A stretch of 64,000 nucleotides of DNA from Bacillus sp. FSL H8-0547 (lineage in GTDB: Bacteria > Bacillota > Bacilli > Bacillales > Bacillaceae). Location of the stretch: assembly GCA_038002745.1 (NCBI GenBank), contig JBBODD010000001.1, positions 2,356,001 through 2,420,000 on the forward strand. Direction: 5' to 3'. This document shows positions 10,001 to 21,731 of the stretch, in pieces. Numbering within the stretch: the first letter of the stretch is position 1; every line of letters begins with the position of its first letter. The position numbers and the translations under genes are program-made. Below the pieces are notes generated by a model. The model was not told the DNA's origin, did no database searches, and was given only the letters and a program-made list of their open reading frames with translations.

Positions 10001-10747
10001 AGTCCATGGGAGGTCCGTCAGCCGGCTGTTACGTATGAAGAAGGCGAAAGACTCAACGAAGAGTGGTTCTCTCCGGTTGTCCGTCCGCGGCTTGGAGTCG
10101 GCTACTGGACACCTAACCGTCAGGGGAACGTACTTCAGTTCAACATTCCTGCCCTCGCAGATTCGGGAACTGGATCAACCGGCGGCTCGGAATATGACAT
10201 CGCTCAAAATACACAAACACTTAAGCTTTATCAAGGGGACACACTGATTAAAGAAGGAAAAGGACAGGCAATGAATGTATCAAGCGGCATATCAGAAGAA
10301 AGAAAACAATATCGCTTAGTTACTGACGCAAAGCGTGATTCAAACCGCTGGGATACGTCCGTAAGCACGCATTCGGAGTGGACGTTCTGGTCTGAAAAAG
10401 GAAAAGATTTCAAAGTACTCCTTCCGTTCTACTCTCTTGACTACAACGTTGAAACGGATATGTACGGCGATGCATTGGCCGCACCATCAACGAACCTGGA
10501 ACTGTCTGCAGTAAAACTGGATGGAGTTGAAGGATACGGAAAATTGCAAGGTGCTGCGCTCGAAGTTTCTTTCAATGAAGGAAAGTCTTGGAAGACAGTA
10601 AAACTTGAGCAAACAGCAGAGAATAAATGGACCGCTAAAATCAACAATTCAAAAAACAGCAAACATGTTTCACTAAGGGCATCTGCCTGGGATGATGCCG
10701 GCAATAAAATTACGCAGGATGTGATTAAGGCATACGGATTGAGGTAA
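7013..10747 (+). CDS. Large secreted subtilisin-family (S8) protease
   Basis: A 1244-residue extracellular subtilase. Order: signal peptide (about 1-30), prodomain (to about 225), and the catalytic domain with Asp248 (VLDTGID), His280 (HGHGTHVAS), oxyanion Asn376 (AAGNYA) and Ser451 (GTSMATPHVAG). A Fn3-like DUF1034-type region follows (about 520-620), then a PA-like insert (about 810-900), and a long beta-rich C-terminus. No sortase motif is visible. The start GTG 7013 lies 7 nt after AGGGGGA; the in-frame TTG at 7010 is too near. It is monocistronic. The architecture recalls the roughly 1200-residue subtilases of soil Bacilli and Streptomyces rather than Vpr or Bpr. Its likely role is nutrient protein breakdown. 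Confidence 0.9.
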   Translation: MKKSVLKSLIATSVSAVMLSSTFSSVKAVDQTSVEKTNQSSAIVHAAAGKGEHKITLITGDVVTVQEIGDGKSAINVEPADQNGAGAQVMTIGEETFVIPNSAMPYLAADKLDKNLFNVTELIENGYDDKSLTSLPVIVEYEETKARAVQVKSDPKGAKTVRTLESINGAAISASKKEANTFWKDITPESAALENAKPETAEFEKGIEKIWLDGKVEASLAQSVPQIGAPQVWESGFTGEGVKVAVLDTGIDPAHPDFSGQIEASKSFVPGQQVDDKHGHGTHVASTVLGTGAASEGKNKGVAPDARLVVGKVLDDSGSGLDSWIIDGMEWAAENAKIVNMSLGSSEPSDGTDPMAQAVNRISEEKGTLFVIAAGNYAAEGAIGSPGAADAALTIGAVDKSDKIAGFTSKGPRYGDKGLKPDLSAPGVGIVAARSGLSAGTGFYKSLNGTSMATPHVAGAAALLLQKNPGWSGTQLKEALMSTTKKLPYSPYHIGTGRLDLPAAAAAKVRATGPLSFGFFKWPNADAQPVQKTVTYTNDLDTAVTLTLQADFKNTNGNNAPEGMLTISENEITIPAKGTKTVSVTLDPQFGEAGSRYEGHLTALENGKQVAHTAMGMVKEEEKYTLKMTAKDRSGNPALAYVGLVNKDMIPEFVAVNGEAEFRLRPGTYSAMSMMEVDTATDRRGVALVGNPEIVLDGPQTLELDARKANEIKVHVPKETEPSYQRLEYYRSLDGKTMNHVYLAPVWIDKLYAAPTKKVKNGEFEMLTRWRLIKPYLQIHFKDKVLDDIPLAGGTLLDGKYNLSTVYAGNGSKTDFERLNAKGKAVVVDRNSDVTPSQQAVAAHAAGAKLLIIVNYENTEFSVYAGNPDYTDIPLAVAGISKSEGDKVIKAARSGNLKLFVEGEPNTPYVYDLMDVHGEHIPKDLTYAPSTRELVKIDARYKSDQETPGGEFRFDLRPHTFRAVGFLYKMQFPSVRTEWVSAVEGTRWYHQARVLDSPWEVRQPAVTYEEGERLNEEWFSPVVRPRLGVGYWTPNRQGNVLQFNIPALADSGTGSTGGSEYDIAQNTQTLKLYQGDTLIKEGKGQAMNVSSGISEERKQYRLVTDAKRDSNRWDTSVSTHSEWTFWSEKGKDFKVLLPFYSLDYNVETDMYGDALAAPSTNLELSAVKLDGVEGYGKLQGAALEVSFNEGKSWKTVKLEQTAENKWTAKINNSKNSKHVSLRASAWDDAGNKITQDVIKAYGLR

Positions 10748-10748
10748 T

Positions 10749-10797
10749 CAGAAGAATGGGAAGCAGGAAGAGGGGCGTATGCTTCTCTTCTGTTTTT
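10749..10797 (+). terminator. Protease terminator
   Basis: A bulged stem pairs CAGAAGA/GAAGC on the left with GCTTCTCTTCTG on the right and is followed by five T. Confidence 0.6.
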
Positions 10798-10816
10798 CTG
10801 TTGAGCTGGAAAAAGA

Positions 10817-10843
10817 TTTACTTTTTATTCCATGTAAAGTAAA
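10817..10843. promoter_or_regulatory. Inverted repeat, likely Xre operator
   Basis: TTTACTTT (10817-10824) and AAAGTAAA (10836-10843) are perfect 8-bp inverted arms 11 bp apart, directly upstream of the small Xre gene. An autoregulatory operator is inferred. Confidence 0.5.
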
Positions 10844-10878
10844 CTTAACGTAAAGGAAGCTTTACAAGGTGGATGAAC

Positions 10879-11085
10879 ATGAAAAACAGAATCAGGGAAA
10901 TGCGCACAGAAAAAGGAATGACTCAGGAACAGCTGTCGGTTCAGGTTGGCGTTTCAAGACAATCGATTATTGCGATTGAATCTGGAAAATACAATCCGTC
11001 TTTAGAACTCGCGTTTAAGATTGCCAATTCGTTTACGTGCAGAATTGAAGAGATTTTTATTTTTGAGGATGGGGGAGAGGTTTGA
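10879..11085 (+). CDS. Small Xre-family HTH regulator
   Basis: A 68-residue stand-alone Cro/C1-type helix-turn-helix protein; the motif MTQEQLSVQVGVSRQSIIAIESGKYNPSL lies in residues 15-45 and is essentially the whole protein. ATG 10879 was chosen because AAGGTGG ends only one base before the upstream ATG at 10873. It overlaps the next gene (TGATG), which encodes a membrane protein. Such pairs are common in Bacilli as small regulator/membrane-partner modules of mostly unknown signal. A second, independent pair lies at 59484-60136. Confidence 0.85.
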   Translation: MKNRIREMRTEKGMTQEQLSVQVGVSRQSIIAIESGKYNPSLELAFKIANSFTCRIEEIFIFEDGGEV

Positions 11086-11405
11086 TGGAATCAGCTGGGG
11101 CTTTTATCGGGTTATACGGAGGCATGGCAGCGGGTCTTATGGCCTGGTGGATTGGTCTTTATTTTGCGAAGAAAAAAAGGGGAGTGGATGAAGTTTTTCA
11201 CTTCATCGAACAGAAATCACGGTCAGTCGCATGGATCTTTACGATGATTGCCATCTATTTTTTCTTCACCCTTCTGCTTTTCGGAGTGGATTTGAGCCCT
11301 GCGATGATGCTTTCTCTGCTCCTATTTGTTCATTTGGGCAGCTGGGCAATTGCAAAAGTCATTCTCTCGATCCGTTTCAGCAGTGCCGGATCAGACACAA
11401 ATTAA
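11085..11405 (+). CDS. Small membrane protein, partner of the Xre regulator
   Basis: A 106-residue protein with three predicted TM segments (about 8-27, 46-66, 74-96). Translation is coupled to the upstream Xre gene by a one-base overlap, with GGGGGAGAGG as ribosome site. No catalytic motif is visible. In related pairs the membrane protein may sense a signal or modulate the repressor, but this is inference. It ends just before the hut promoter. Confidence 0.75.
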   Translation: MESAGAFIGLYGGMAAGLMAWWIGLYFAKKKRGVDEVFHFIEQKSRSVAWIFTMIAIYFFFTLLLFGVDLSPAMMLSLLLFVHLGSWAIAKVILSIRFSSAGSDTN

Positions 11406-11409
11406 CCCC

Positions 11410-11458
11410 TTGACACTTTTCACATTCAATCATAAACTAACGGTAGACACTAGTTTAT
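11410..11458 (+). promoter_or_regulatory. hut operon promoter with palindrome
   Basis: The -35 is TTGACA at 11410-11415 and the -10 is TAAACT at 11433-11438, with a 17-bp spacer. A perfect inverted repeat, ATAAACTA at 11432-11439 and TAGTTTAT at 11451-11458, covers the -10 and the likely start site, a position suited to a repressor operator or a 5' RNA stem. Confidence 0.75.
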
Positions 11459-11490
11459 CAGAAAATTCAGTACGAAGTGAGAAATGACGT

Positions 11491-11937
11491 ATGAGCATAC
11501 AGCCAGATCACCGTATCGGAAAAAATGCCATGCAGTTTGTTCTGCTTGAAGAAGAGGAGCAGCTGTACGGAGAAAAGCTGAAAGAACAGGGATTTCAATT
11601 TTGCCTTGGCAAGACAGGATCAATGGAGACGCAGAAAGTAGTGGCGGCCATTGAAACGGCAGCGAAGCGTTCTGGCGTGATTTCGCCCGACGGATACCGC
11701 GAAACGCATGCTTTGTACCATGCGATTATGGAAGCGCTTCATGGTGTGACTCGCGGCCAGATTCAGCTCGGAAGCGTGCTCAGGACAGTCGGTCTTAGGT
11801 TTGCGGTTGTCAGAGGCAAACCGTACGATGCAGAAACAGAAGGCGAATGGATTGCCATTGCATTGTACGGGACCATCGGTGCGCCGGTGAAAGGCTCCGA
11901 GCATGAGGCAATGGGGCTTGGAATTAACCACATATAA
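11491..11937 (+). CDS. hutP: HutP, histidine-dependent antiterminator
   Basis: A 148-residue protein, exactly the usual HutP length. HutP binds L-histidine and Mg2+, forms a hexamer, and binds NAG-rich RNA to prevent formation of the terminator between hutP and hutH. The C-terminal half carries the ligand-site sequence [25 protein letters not shown] typical of the family. It is the first gene of the hut operon, and the RNA target lies directly downstream at 11948-12020. Confidence 0.95.
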   Translation: MSIQPDHRIGKNAMQFVLLEEEEQLYGEKLKEQGFQFCLGKTGSMETQKVVAAIETAAKRSGVISPDGYRETHALYHAIMEALHGVTRGQIQLGSVLRTVGLRFAVVRGKPYDAETEGEWIAIALYGTIGAPVKGSEHEAMGLGINHI

Positions 11938-11947
11938 GATGCGCCCA

Positions 11948-12020
11948 TAGTTATGAGATAGCAGGGGGCTGTATCAGTAGAAAACACGTTTGTGTTTCTA
12001 TTGGTATGGCCTCCTTTTTG
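11948..12020 (+). promoter_or_regulatory. hut leader terminator with HutP-binding region
   Basis: Two UAG triplets and a CAG (ATAG...GATAGCAG, about 11947-11963) overlap the 5' side of a long hairpin. The hairpin pairs GGGGG-CTGTAT-GTAGAAAACAC with the sequence ending in GGCCTCC and is followed by TTTTTG at about 12015-12020. This is the expected HutP-controlled attenuator. Histidine-loaded HutP would bind the NAG triplets and permit read-through into hutH. Confidence 0.8.
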
Positions 12021-12051
12021 TTTGTCATTTTTCTATAAAAGGAGCAGCGGT

Positions 12052-13580
12052 ATGATTGAATTAACGGGACATTCCTTAACAATTGAAGCAGCCAGAAAGA
12101 TTATCTATGACAAAGAAGCAGTGCATATACCTCAGCATGTATGGGGAAAAGTCGATAAAAGCCGGAAAGCGGTTGACGCCATTGTGGCGCAGAAAAAAGT
12201 TGTGTACGGCATTAATACGGGATTCGGAAAGTTCAGCGATGTGCTGATTGATGCGGAACATGTGGAAGAACTGCAGATCAACCTGATCAGAAGCCACGCC
12301 TGCGGTGTCGGGGATCCTTTTCCCGAAGAAGTGTCAAGAGGCATGCTGCTGCTCAGGCTCAATGCCCTTTTGAAAGGTTTTTCAGGCGTGCGGAAAGAAG
12401 TGCTGGAGCTGCTTGCAGAACTTCTCAACAAGCAAATTCACCCTGTTGTGCCGCAGCAGGGGTCACTGGGCGCAAGCGGGGATCTCGCTCCGCTTTCCCA
12501 CATGGCTCTTGTGCTTGCAGGAGAAGGAGAGGTCCTTTATCAGGAGAAGCAAATGGTGACAGCTGAAGCTTTTCATAAAGCAGGTCTGGAACCTGTCACT
12601 CTTCAGGCAAAAGAGGGCCTCGCTCTCATTAACGGCACACAGGCCATGACGGCAATGGGGCTTGTCAATTACATTGAAGCAGAATCAGTCGCCTTTCAGG
12701 CGGATTACATTGCGTCCATGACACTGGAAGGATTAAGGGGAATCATTGACGCTTTTGATGAAGACATTCATCTTGCCAGGGGCTATAAGGAGCAGACGGA
12801 AGTAGCCGAGCGTATTAGAGGCATCTTAAACGGCAGTTTTCTTGTGACGCATCAAGGAGAGCTTAGGGTGCAGGATGCCTATTCGCTAAGATGCATTCCC
12901 CAGGTACACGGAGCAAGCCTTCAGGTGCTTTCATACGTAAAAGAGAAGCTTGAAATTGAAATGAATGCAGCAACAGATAATCCGCTCATTTTTGATGAAG
13001 GCAGAAAAGTGCTTTCCGGCGGCAATTTCCACGGACAGCCGATTGCGTTTGCGATGGACTTTTTAAAAGTGGGAATGGCTGAGCTTGCGAATATTTCAGA
13101 ACGGAGAATCGAGCGCCTCGTCAATCCGCAGCTGAATGACCTCCCGCCGTTCCTGAGTCCGATGCCGGGTCTTCAGTCCGGTGCCATGATCATGCAGTAC
13201 TGTGCGGCATCTCTTGTTTCTGAAAATAAAACACTTGCCCACCCGGCAAGCGTTGATTCCATCCCTTCATCGGCGAATCAGGAGGATCACGTCAGCATGG
13301 GAACCATTGCATCAAGGCATGCCCATCAGATCATCCAAAACGTGCGGAGGGTGCTTGCGATTGAACTCATTTGCGCCATGGAAGCGGCGGCTTACAGGGG
13401 AATTGAAAAAATGGCGGAGACAACGAGACGCTTTTATTTTCACGGCCGGAATGCTGTCCCCGCAATCACGAAGGACCGTGTGTTCTCAAAGGATATCGAG
13501 GCGGCGGCAGCCCTGCTGAAAAAAACAAATATGAAGCGTTTTGAAAAAAATCATAACGACACAAAGGGGGAAATTGTATC

Positions 13581-13584
<4 letters not shown>
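12052..13584 (+). CDS. hutH: Histidine ammonia-lyase
   Basis: A 510-residue enzyme converting L-histidine to urocanate and ammonia, the first step of histidine catabolism in the cytosol. The MIO cofactor-forming triad Ala141-Ser142-Gly143 is present in GSLGASGDL, along with family segments [16 protein letters not shown] and the late Q-E-D-H-V-S-M. ATG 12052 follows AAAGGAG at 12038-12044; upstream extension would run into the attenuator hairpin. It overlaps hutU by 4 bp. Confidence 0.97.
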
Positions 13585-17441
<3,857 letters not shown>

Positions 17442-17447
17442 TAGTTG

Positions 17448-17476
17448 TTCACACTTTTCTGACAGAAAGGTATACT
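17448..17476 (+). promoter_or_regulatory. Sigma-A-like promoter of the siroheme-like gene
   Basis: TTCACA at 17448-17453, a 17-bp spacer and TATACT at 17471-17476. It gives the next gene its own transcription, separate from hut. Confidence 0.6.
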
Positions 17477-17504
17477 TAAAAGAAAACGGGGGAGTGTGCA
17501 GCTT

Positions 17505-18134
17505 TTGATCACAGAAGAAAAAACCGTTAAATTGGCGGTGAATGGAGGAATCGGCTTCGGGGCCAAATTGACCGCCAGGCAGCTTTTGACGCTTGCCGCC
17601 TATATGGAAGAGGACCAGGAACTTGAGCTCACAACCTTTCAGCAGCTCTATCTCGACATTCCTGAAAGCAGGCTGGAGGAAGCCAAAACAGCCTTTCAGC
17701 TCTGCGGCCTGCAGTGGTATCCTGTCGGCAGCTTTGTCAAAAGCCTGCGCACCTGCAACTTCTGCAAAGGAGCTGAAGAAGAAGGAATGCCCACCGCCAT
17801 CGAACTGAACGAAAGAATACAGGGAAAACCGGTCCCGTTTCCGCTCAAAGCAGCCTACACCGGATGCCCGAATGCCTGTGGTGAGCCTCTCGTAAACGAC
17901 ATCGGCGTGATTAAAATGAAAGATACCTACGACCTGTACGTCGGCGGCAGGGCAAAAGGCATGAATGCCCAGACCGGCACGCTGCTGTTCGAAGGACTCA
18001 CACCCGGGCAGCTGTATCAGGCTGTAGAGAAAGTTATTGATATTTACGCCGCGAACGGAAAAAAGCGGGAGTATTTTGCAAAGTTTATGAAACGGTACGG
18101 GGTGGAGAAGCTGAGAGGGGAAGTTTCTGTCTAG
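17505..18134 (+). CDS. Nitrite/sulfite reductase hemoprotein-like protein, half length
   Basis: About 209 residues resembling one half of a siroheme [4Fe-4S] nitrite/sulfite reductase: an N-terminal ferredoxin-like half (LTARQLLTLA..., about 20-65) and then a cluster region with TCNFCKGAEE (about 83-90) and TGCPNACGE (about 124). Full enzymes are over 500 residues and use C-X5-C plus C-X3-C; here the first pair is C-X2-C, so cluster binding is plausible but altered. GGGGGAG at 17488-17494 supports TTG 17505; GTG 17496 is possible but too close. Function unknown: siroheme or cobalamin-precursor binding, or an electron-transfer role, are options. Confidence 0.7.
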   Translation: MITEEKTVKLAVNGGIGFGAKLTARQLLTLAAYMEEDQELELTTFQQLYLDIPESRLEEAKTAFQLCGLQWYPVGSFVKSLRTCNFCKGAEEEGMPTAIELNERIQGKPVPFPLKAAYTGCPNACGEPLVNDIGVIKMKDTYDLYVGGRAKGMNAQTGTLLFEGLTPGQLYQAVEKVIDIYAANGKKREYFAKFMKRYGVEKLRGEVSV

Positions 18135-18187
18135 ACTCTCTCAATCTTTTCACCCCGTTCTGGGCCGATAATAAATTACAGCAGAAG

Positions 18188-18214
18188 CCAATCCATTAGG
18201 GTTGGTCTTTTTTT
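18188..18214 (+). terminator. Terminator after the siroheme-like gene
   Basis: A 7-bp stem (18188-18194 with 18199-18205) has a 4-nt loop and is followed by TCTTTTTTT. Confidence 0.8.
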
Positions 18215-18257
18215 GCGGGAAGAATCGGAAGAAGTAATCGAAAGATCGCAGAGTATT

Positions 18258-18535
18258 GCCACTTTCCGGGTGAAGTTTCCCCATTTGTGGCACCACTCCC
18301 CGTAGTGCCGTCACTTTTCATGTGAAAGCAGCTACGTTTGTGGCACCACTCCCCGTAGTGTCGCCACTTTTCATGTGAAAGCTGCTACGTTTGTGGCAAT
18401 ACTCCCCGTAGTGCAGCCACTTTTCATGTGAAAGCTTCCATGTTTGTGGTGCCATTCCCTGTAGTGCAGCCACTTTCCAGGTGAAGATTTCCCCAATTGT
18501 GGCGTCATTCTCCGTAGTGTAGCCACTTTTCAAAG
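18258..18535. repeat. Six tandem 53-bp intergenic repeats
   Basis: Copies of a unit CACTTTTCATGTGAAAGC...CCCCGTAGTGC begin at 18260, 18312, 18365, 18418, 18471 and 18524, i.e. 52-53 bp apart. Units contain short inverted elements (GTGGCACCAC, TTCATGTGAA). The first and fifth are the most diverged; the last is partial. 53 is not a multiple of 3, so the open frame crossing them on the minus strand is not a repeat protein. They fill the 450-bp gap between two convergent genes. Confidence 0.9.
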
Positions 18536-18584
18536 GATAGCGTACACAATAGTGCCGCCATTCTCCTTTATGCTGCGGAGAATG

Positions 18585-20201
18585 TCACTTTTTAAGCTTT
18601 TCCGTTTCCTCAACAATCCTCTCCGGATCAATCCGTTCAAACAGCGGTTTCACATTCTGAACAGTAAAAGACTGCTCCTCTAAAAAAGCCCATTCATCCG
18701 CTGACAGCTTCAGTGTCTCCTGTATCCTGAGGCAGGAAAAAGGCAGAAAAGGCTGCAGGATAACCGACAAGTTGGCAATGGCCAGTGTACAGGTGTAGAG
18801 TACTTTTTGGCAGTCTTCTTTATCTTGTTTGACCGAGATCCATGGTTTCTTTTCGTCAAAGTATTTATTCAGGTGCCGGATTAAAGCGAAAATGGTTTCA
18901 AGCGCGGCTTTGAACTGACCTCTTTCAATCAGGGCTCCTGTCTGATGATAGATAGCCTTCATTTCCTGTTCAATCGCTTGATCAGCTGATCCTGCTATGG
19001 TTCCATCAAATGACTTTTCTATAAACTTTAACGTTCGGTTTACCAGATTCCCAAAGGCTCCGAGCAGCTCGCCGTTGTGAGAATGGATAAATTCTCTCCA
19101 CGAAAAATCGGTGTCTCTTTTTTCCGGACCGTTAATGGTCAGAAAATAGCGGATGGAATCTGGATGATAGCGTTCAAGAAGATCAGGCGCCCAGACAGCC
19201 CAGTTCTGGCTGGTTGACAGCTTTCTTTTTTCAAGAGTTACATATTCACTGGAAATGATACGCTCCGGCCGTTTCAGTCCGCCAAGAGCTGTAAGGATAC
19301 CAGGCCAGATGATGGTGTGAAACGGAATGTTGTCCTTGCCGTGAACGTAGTAGGAGGAAGCATCATCCTTCCAGAAGTCCTTCCAGTCCTCTCCGGTTTC
19401 TTCCGCCCAGAACCTGCTTGCAGATAAATAGCCTGATACCGCCTCGATCCAGACATAGATTTTTTTCTTTTCATAGCCTTTGACCGGAACCGGTACGCCA
19501 ATCGGCAGGTCGCGTGTGGCACACCTGTCCTGAAGGCCTTCTGACAGGTATCGTTTTGTGAGATTCACCGCATTTTCCCGCCAATTTGAACCTTTTTCGA
19601 GAGCATACTCTTCCAGCGCTCCCTGAAGGGAAGCAAGACTGAAATAATAGTGGGCGGTTTCTCTGGCTTCAGGCTCATGCCCGCAAAGCTTGCATTCCTT
19701 GTCAATCAGATCAAGCGGGTCGAGAATGGCAGAGCACGCGTCGCACTGATCTCCCCGGGCCCGCGATGAACAGGAGGGACAAACGCCTTCCACATACCTG
19801 TCGGGCAGAAACTGTTCACAATGTCCGCAGTATGCCTGACGGGTTTCTTTTTCGTAAAGAGCCCCGTTCTCAAGCAGGGACAGGAAAATTTCCTGGACAG
19901 TCCTGTGGTGATGCGGCGAATCCGTTCTTGTATAACAGTCATAAGTAAATCCAAGTTTTGTAAAACAATCAGAAAATTCCCGGTGGTAGCGGTCTGCAAT
20001 AACAGCTGCGTCCACGTTCTCTTGCCTTGCTCTGATTGAAATAGGTGTTCCGTTGCAGTCACTGCCCGAAACATAAAGCACCTTTTCTCCTTTCAGCCTG
20101 TAATAACGGGCCAGAAGATCTCCCGGCAAAAGACTTGCAATATGTCCGATATGCAGGGATCCATTTGCATACGGCCAAGCTCCTCCAATAAAAATACTCA
20201 T
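18585..20201 (-). CDS. metG: Methionyl-tRNA synthetase, short form
   Basis: A 538-residue class I synthetase charging tRNA-Met. The HIGH motif lies in [10 protein letters not shown] (about 16), and an insert carries two Cys4 zinc knuckles (CGHC...CPSC, CDAC...CKLC, about 145-190). The KMSKS loop reads KLSTS (about 330), an unusual form, and an anticodon-binding helical domain follows. It lacks the C-terminal tRNA-binding domain usual in the roughly 650-residue Bacillus MetS, so it is probably a second MetRS. ATG 20201 is 7 nt after GGAGG; the frame can be extended 13 codons into the leader terminator, which argues against the longer start. A Met-specific T-box leader precedes it. Confidence 0.9.
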   Translation of the reverse strand: MSIFIGGAWPYANGSLHIGHIASLLPGDLLARYYRLKGEKVLYVSGSDCNGTPISIRARQENVDAAVIADRYHREFSDCFTKLGFTYDCYTRTDSPHHHRTVQEIFLSLLENGALYEKETRQAYCGHCEQFLPDRYVEGVCPSCSSRARGDQCDACSAILDPLDLIDKECKLCGHEPEARETAHYYFSLASLQGALEEYALEKGSNWRENAVNLTKRYLSEGLQDRCATRDLPIGVPVPVKGYEKKKIYVWIEAVSGYLSASRFWAEETGEDWKDFWKDDASSYYVHGKDNIPFHTIIWPGILTALGGLKRPERIISSEYVTLEKRKLSTSQNWAVWAPDLLERYHPDSIRYFLTINGPEKRDTDFSWREFIHSHNGELLGAFGNLVNRTLKFIEKSFDGTIAGSADQAIEQEMKAIYHQTGALIERGQFKAALETIFALIRHLNKYFDEKKPWISVKQDKEDCQKVLYTCTLAIANLSVILQPFLPFSCLRIQETLKLSADEWAFLEEQSFTVQNVKPLFERIDPERIVEETEKLKK

Positions 20202-20225
20202 CATTTTTCCTCCTTTTCCACGCAA

Positions 20226-20513
20226 AAAAACCCCGTCCATAGACTGAAACAGTCTAAGGACGAGGTTTGAAGTCGCGGTACCACCTTAGTTTACAGATCA
20301 ATTGACCTGCCTTTGTCCGTACGGGGCGTGAAAGCCTGATACGTATGCCGTTGTAACGTCGGCAACCACGTCACAGTCTACTTGTGCACGTGCACGTTCG
20401 GTGTGAAGCTCAAAGGTCATTTTCCGTGCGGGCTGCCACGCTTCTTTTCAGCTGCCGAAGCTCTCTTTGGAGGTGTCCCTGCATGTACTTTTCCTTCTCA
20501 TCGCTTTTCATTT
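20226..20513 (-). promoter_or_regulatory. T-box leader, methionine type
   Basis: Read on the minus strand, the leader has the conserved GGTGGTACCGCG T-box (complement of 20274-20285), an AGAGAGC-type Stem I region (about 20465), and a terminator (20231-20265) with a CCTCGTCC/GGACGGGG stem followed by seven U. The specifier-loop sequence GAAAATGACC at about 20420 offers ATG (Met) as specifier codon, matching the downstream gene. Uncharged tRNA-Met would stabilise the antiterminator and turn on the synthetase. Confidence 0.92.
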
Positions 20514-20519
20514 GTTCTC

Positions 20520-20548
20520 ATTTTATCCAAAAGAAGGAAGGTTGTAAA
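20520..20548 (-). promoter_or_regulatory. Promoter of the T-box/metG unit
   Basis: On the minus strand: TTTACA (20548-20543), a 17-bp spacer, TAAAAT (20525-20520). Predicted start near 20513. Confidence 0.7.
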
Positions 20549-20606
20549 GGGTGGGATTTGTCGAAAAATTTTAGACTTTTTATGTAAGATATTGCAATTT
20601 ATTGTA

Positions 20607-20635
20607 TTACATTTTACCCGGTAAAAAAGTATAAT
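20607..20635 (+). promoter_or_regulatory. Promoter with palindrome between -35 and -10
   Basis: TTACAT (20607-20612), a 17-bp spacer and TATAAT (20630-20635). A 15-bp palindrome, TTTTACC-C-GGTAAAA (20612-20626), fills the spacer, the classic position for a repressor. Confidence 0.6.
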
Positions 20636-20671
20636 TAAGAAGTTTGATAGACTATACAGGGGGATCTTTAC

Positions 20672-21637
20672 ATGAAAAAAACGATTGTACTATCTGCGTT
20701 ATTTGCTCTAAGCCTTCCGTTTGCTCAAGTAAGTGCAGATGAAACAGCACCTACTTACCGCTATGCGGGAGAAAACCGCTTTGACACATCAGTGGCGCTT
20801 GCTGATGAGTGGCTTGAGTCAGAGGTGGCTGTTCTTGCCACTGGAAGAAATTATCCGGATGCGCTGAGTGCTACTCCGCTTGCTGTGAAGCACGAGGCAC
20901 CGCTTCTTCTTACAGACACAAAGGCTGTACCAACAAAAGTGCTGGCAAAATTAAAAGACCTTGGCGTTACAAAGGTTTATCTGATTGGCGGAACTGGCGT
21001 TATTTCAGCTGATGTTGAAACTCAACTGAAAAATAACGGAGTAAAAACAATTGTCCGAATCGCTGGAAATGACAGATACGAAACATCTGTAAAAGTGGCA
21101 AAAGAAGTAGGAGTTGATGGCGGAATCGTTGTAGCTTCTGGTGAAAATTATCCGGATGCCCTTTCCATCGCTCCTGTTGCAGGAATCATTGGAGCTCCAA
21201 TTCTTCTAACGCGCAGCGCTGATCTTCCGGGCGTTGTTAAGACGTATGTGAAAACAGCTGGTGCCGACTACTCCATTGTTGCGGGCGGATCTTCAGTCGT
21301 TTCTGCTAAAGCAGCTGCATCCCTTCCGGATATGACCAGACTTGGCGGAAGCAACCGTTATACAACAAACACTCAGATTGTAGATTATGCATTTGAGGAA
21401 GGAATCTATGACATGGACTATCCGTTCATCGCTACTGGCGCTGATTTCCCTGATGCCCTGTCTGCTTCTGCACTTGCAGCAGGCTGGTCGAACGGTATCA
21501 TTCTAACTGATCCAAATGAGCCAAAAACAACGACAAAAGAGACTGTTCAGTATTATTCTGATCTGGTTGAAGAATATGAAATTGTCGGCGGAGTAAAAGC
21601 ACTGCCTGACAGCACGGTTGCGAAACTGTTTCAATAA
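20672..21637 (+). CDS. Secreted cell-wall-binding repeat 2 protein
   Basis: A 321-residue exported protein: signal peptide with cleavage near SADE (about 22) and then three cell-wall-binding repeat 2 (CWB2, PF04122) units over residues 28-320. Each has the hallmarks (Y/F)AG.NR(F/Y)(D/E)TSV, ATG.NYPDALSA and a VYLIGGTGV-like strand. Such repeats are known to anchor proteins non-covalently to wall polymers. No effector domain is attached, so this is a wall-binding-only protein or carries its function within the repeats. GGGGGAT precedes the ATG. A decayed copy of its 3' end lies at 25888-26086. Confidence 0.88.
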   Translation: MKKTIVLSALFALSLPFAQVSADETAPTYRYAGENRFDTSVALADEWLESEVAVLATGRNYPDALSATPLAVKHEAPLLLTDTKAVPTKVLAKLKDLGVTKVYLIGGTGVISADVETQLKNNGVKTIVRIAGNDRYETSVKVAKEVGVDGGIVVASGENYPDALSIAPVAGIIGAPILLTRSADLPGVVKTYVKTAGADYSIVAGGSSVVSAKAAASLPDMTRLGGSNRYTTNTQIVDYAFEEGIYDMDYPFIATGADFPDALSASALAAGWSNGIILTDPNEPKTTTKETVQYYSDLVEEYEIVGGVKALPDSTVAKLFQ

Positions 21638-21648
21638 GAATGAGTGAG

Positions 21649-21676
21649 AGCCCTGATTAAGAATCAGGGCTTTTTT
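21649..21676 (+). terminator. Terminator of the cell-wall-binding gene
   Basis: A 10-bp perfect stem (21649-21658 with 21662-21671) and T6. The same terminator is duplicated at 26096. Confidence 0.9.
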
Positions 21677-21731
21677 AAGTGTCATTTTTTATTTTTTATA
21701 GAAAAAAGCATTTCATTGGGCAATTATCCCC

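Noticed and set aside
18318-18533. Minus-strand frame with repeated MKSGxTT/GATN words
   Set aside because: It lies wholly in the 53-bp repeats; the unit is not a multiple of three, so no repeat protein is encoded.
18258-18535. CRISPR array
   Set aside because: Units are contiguous and similar throughout; there are no unique spacers and no cas genes in the window.
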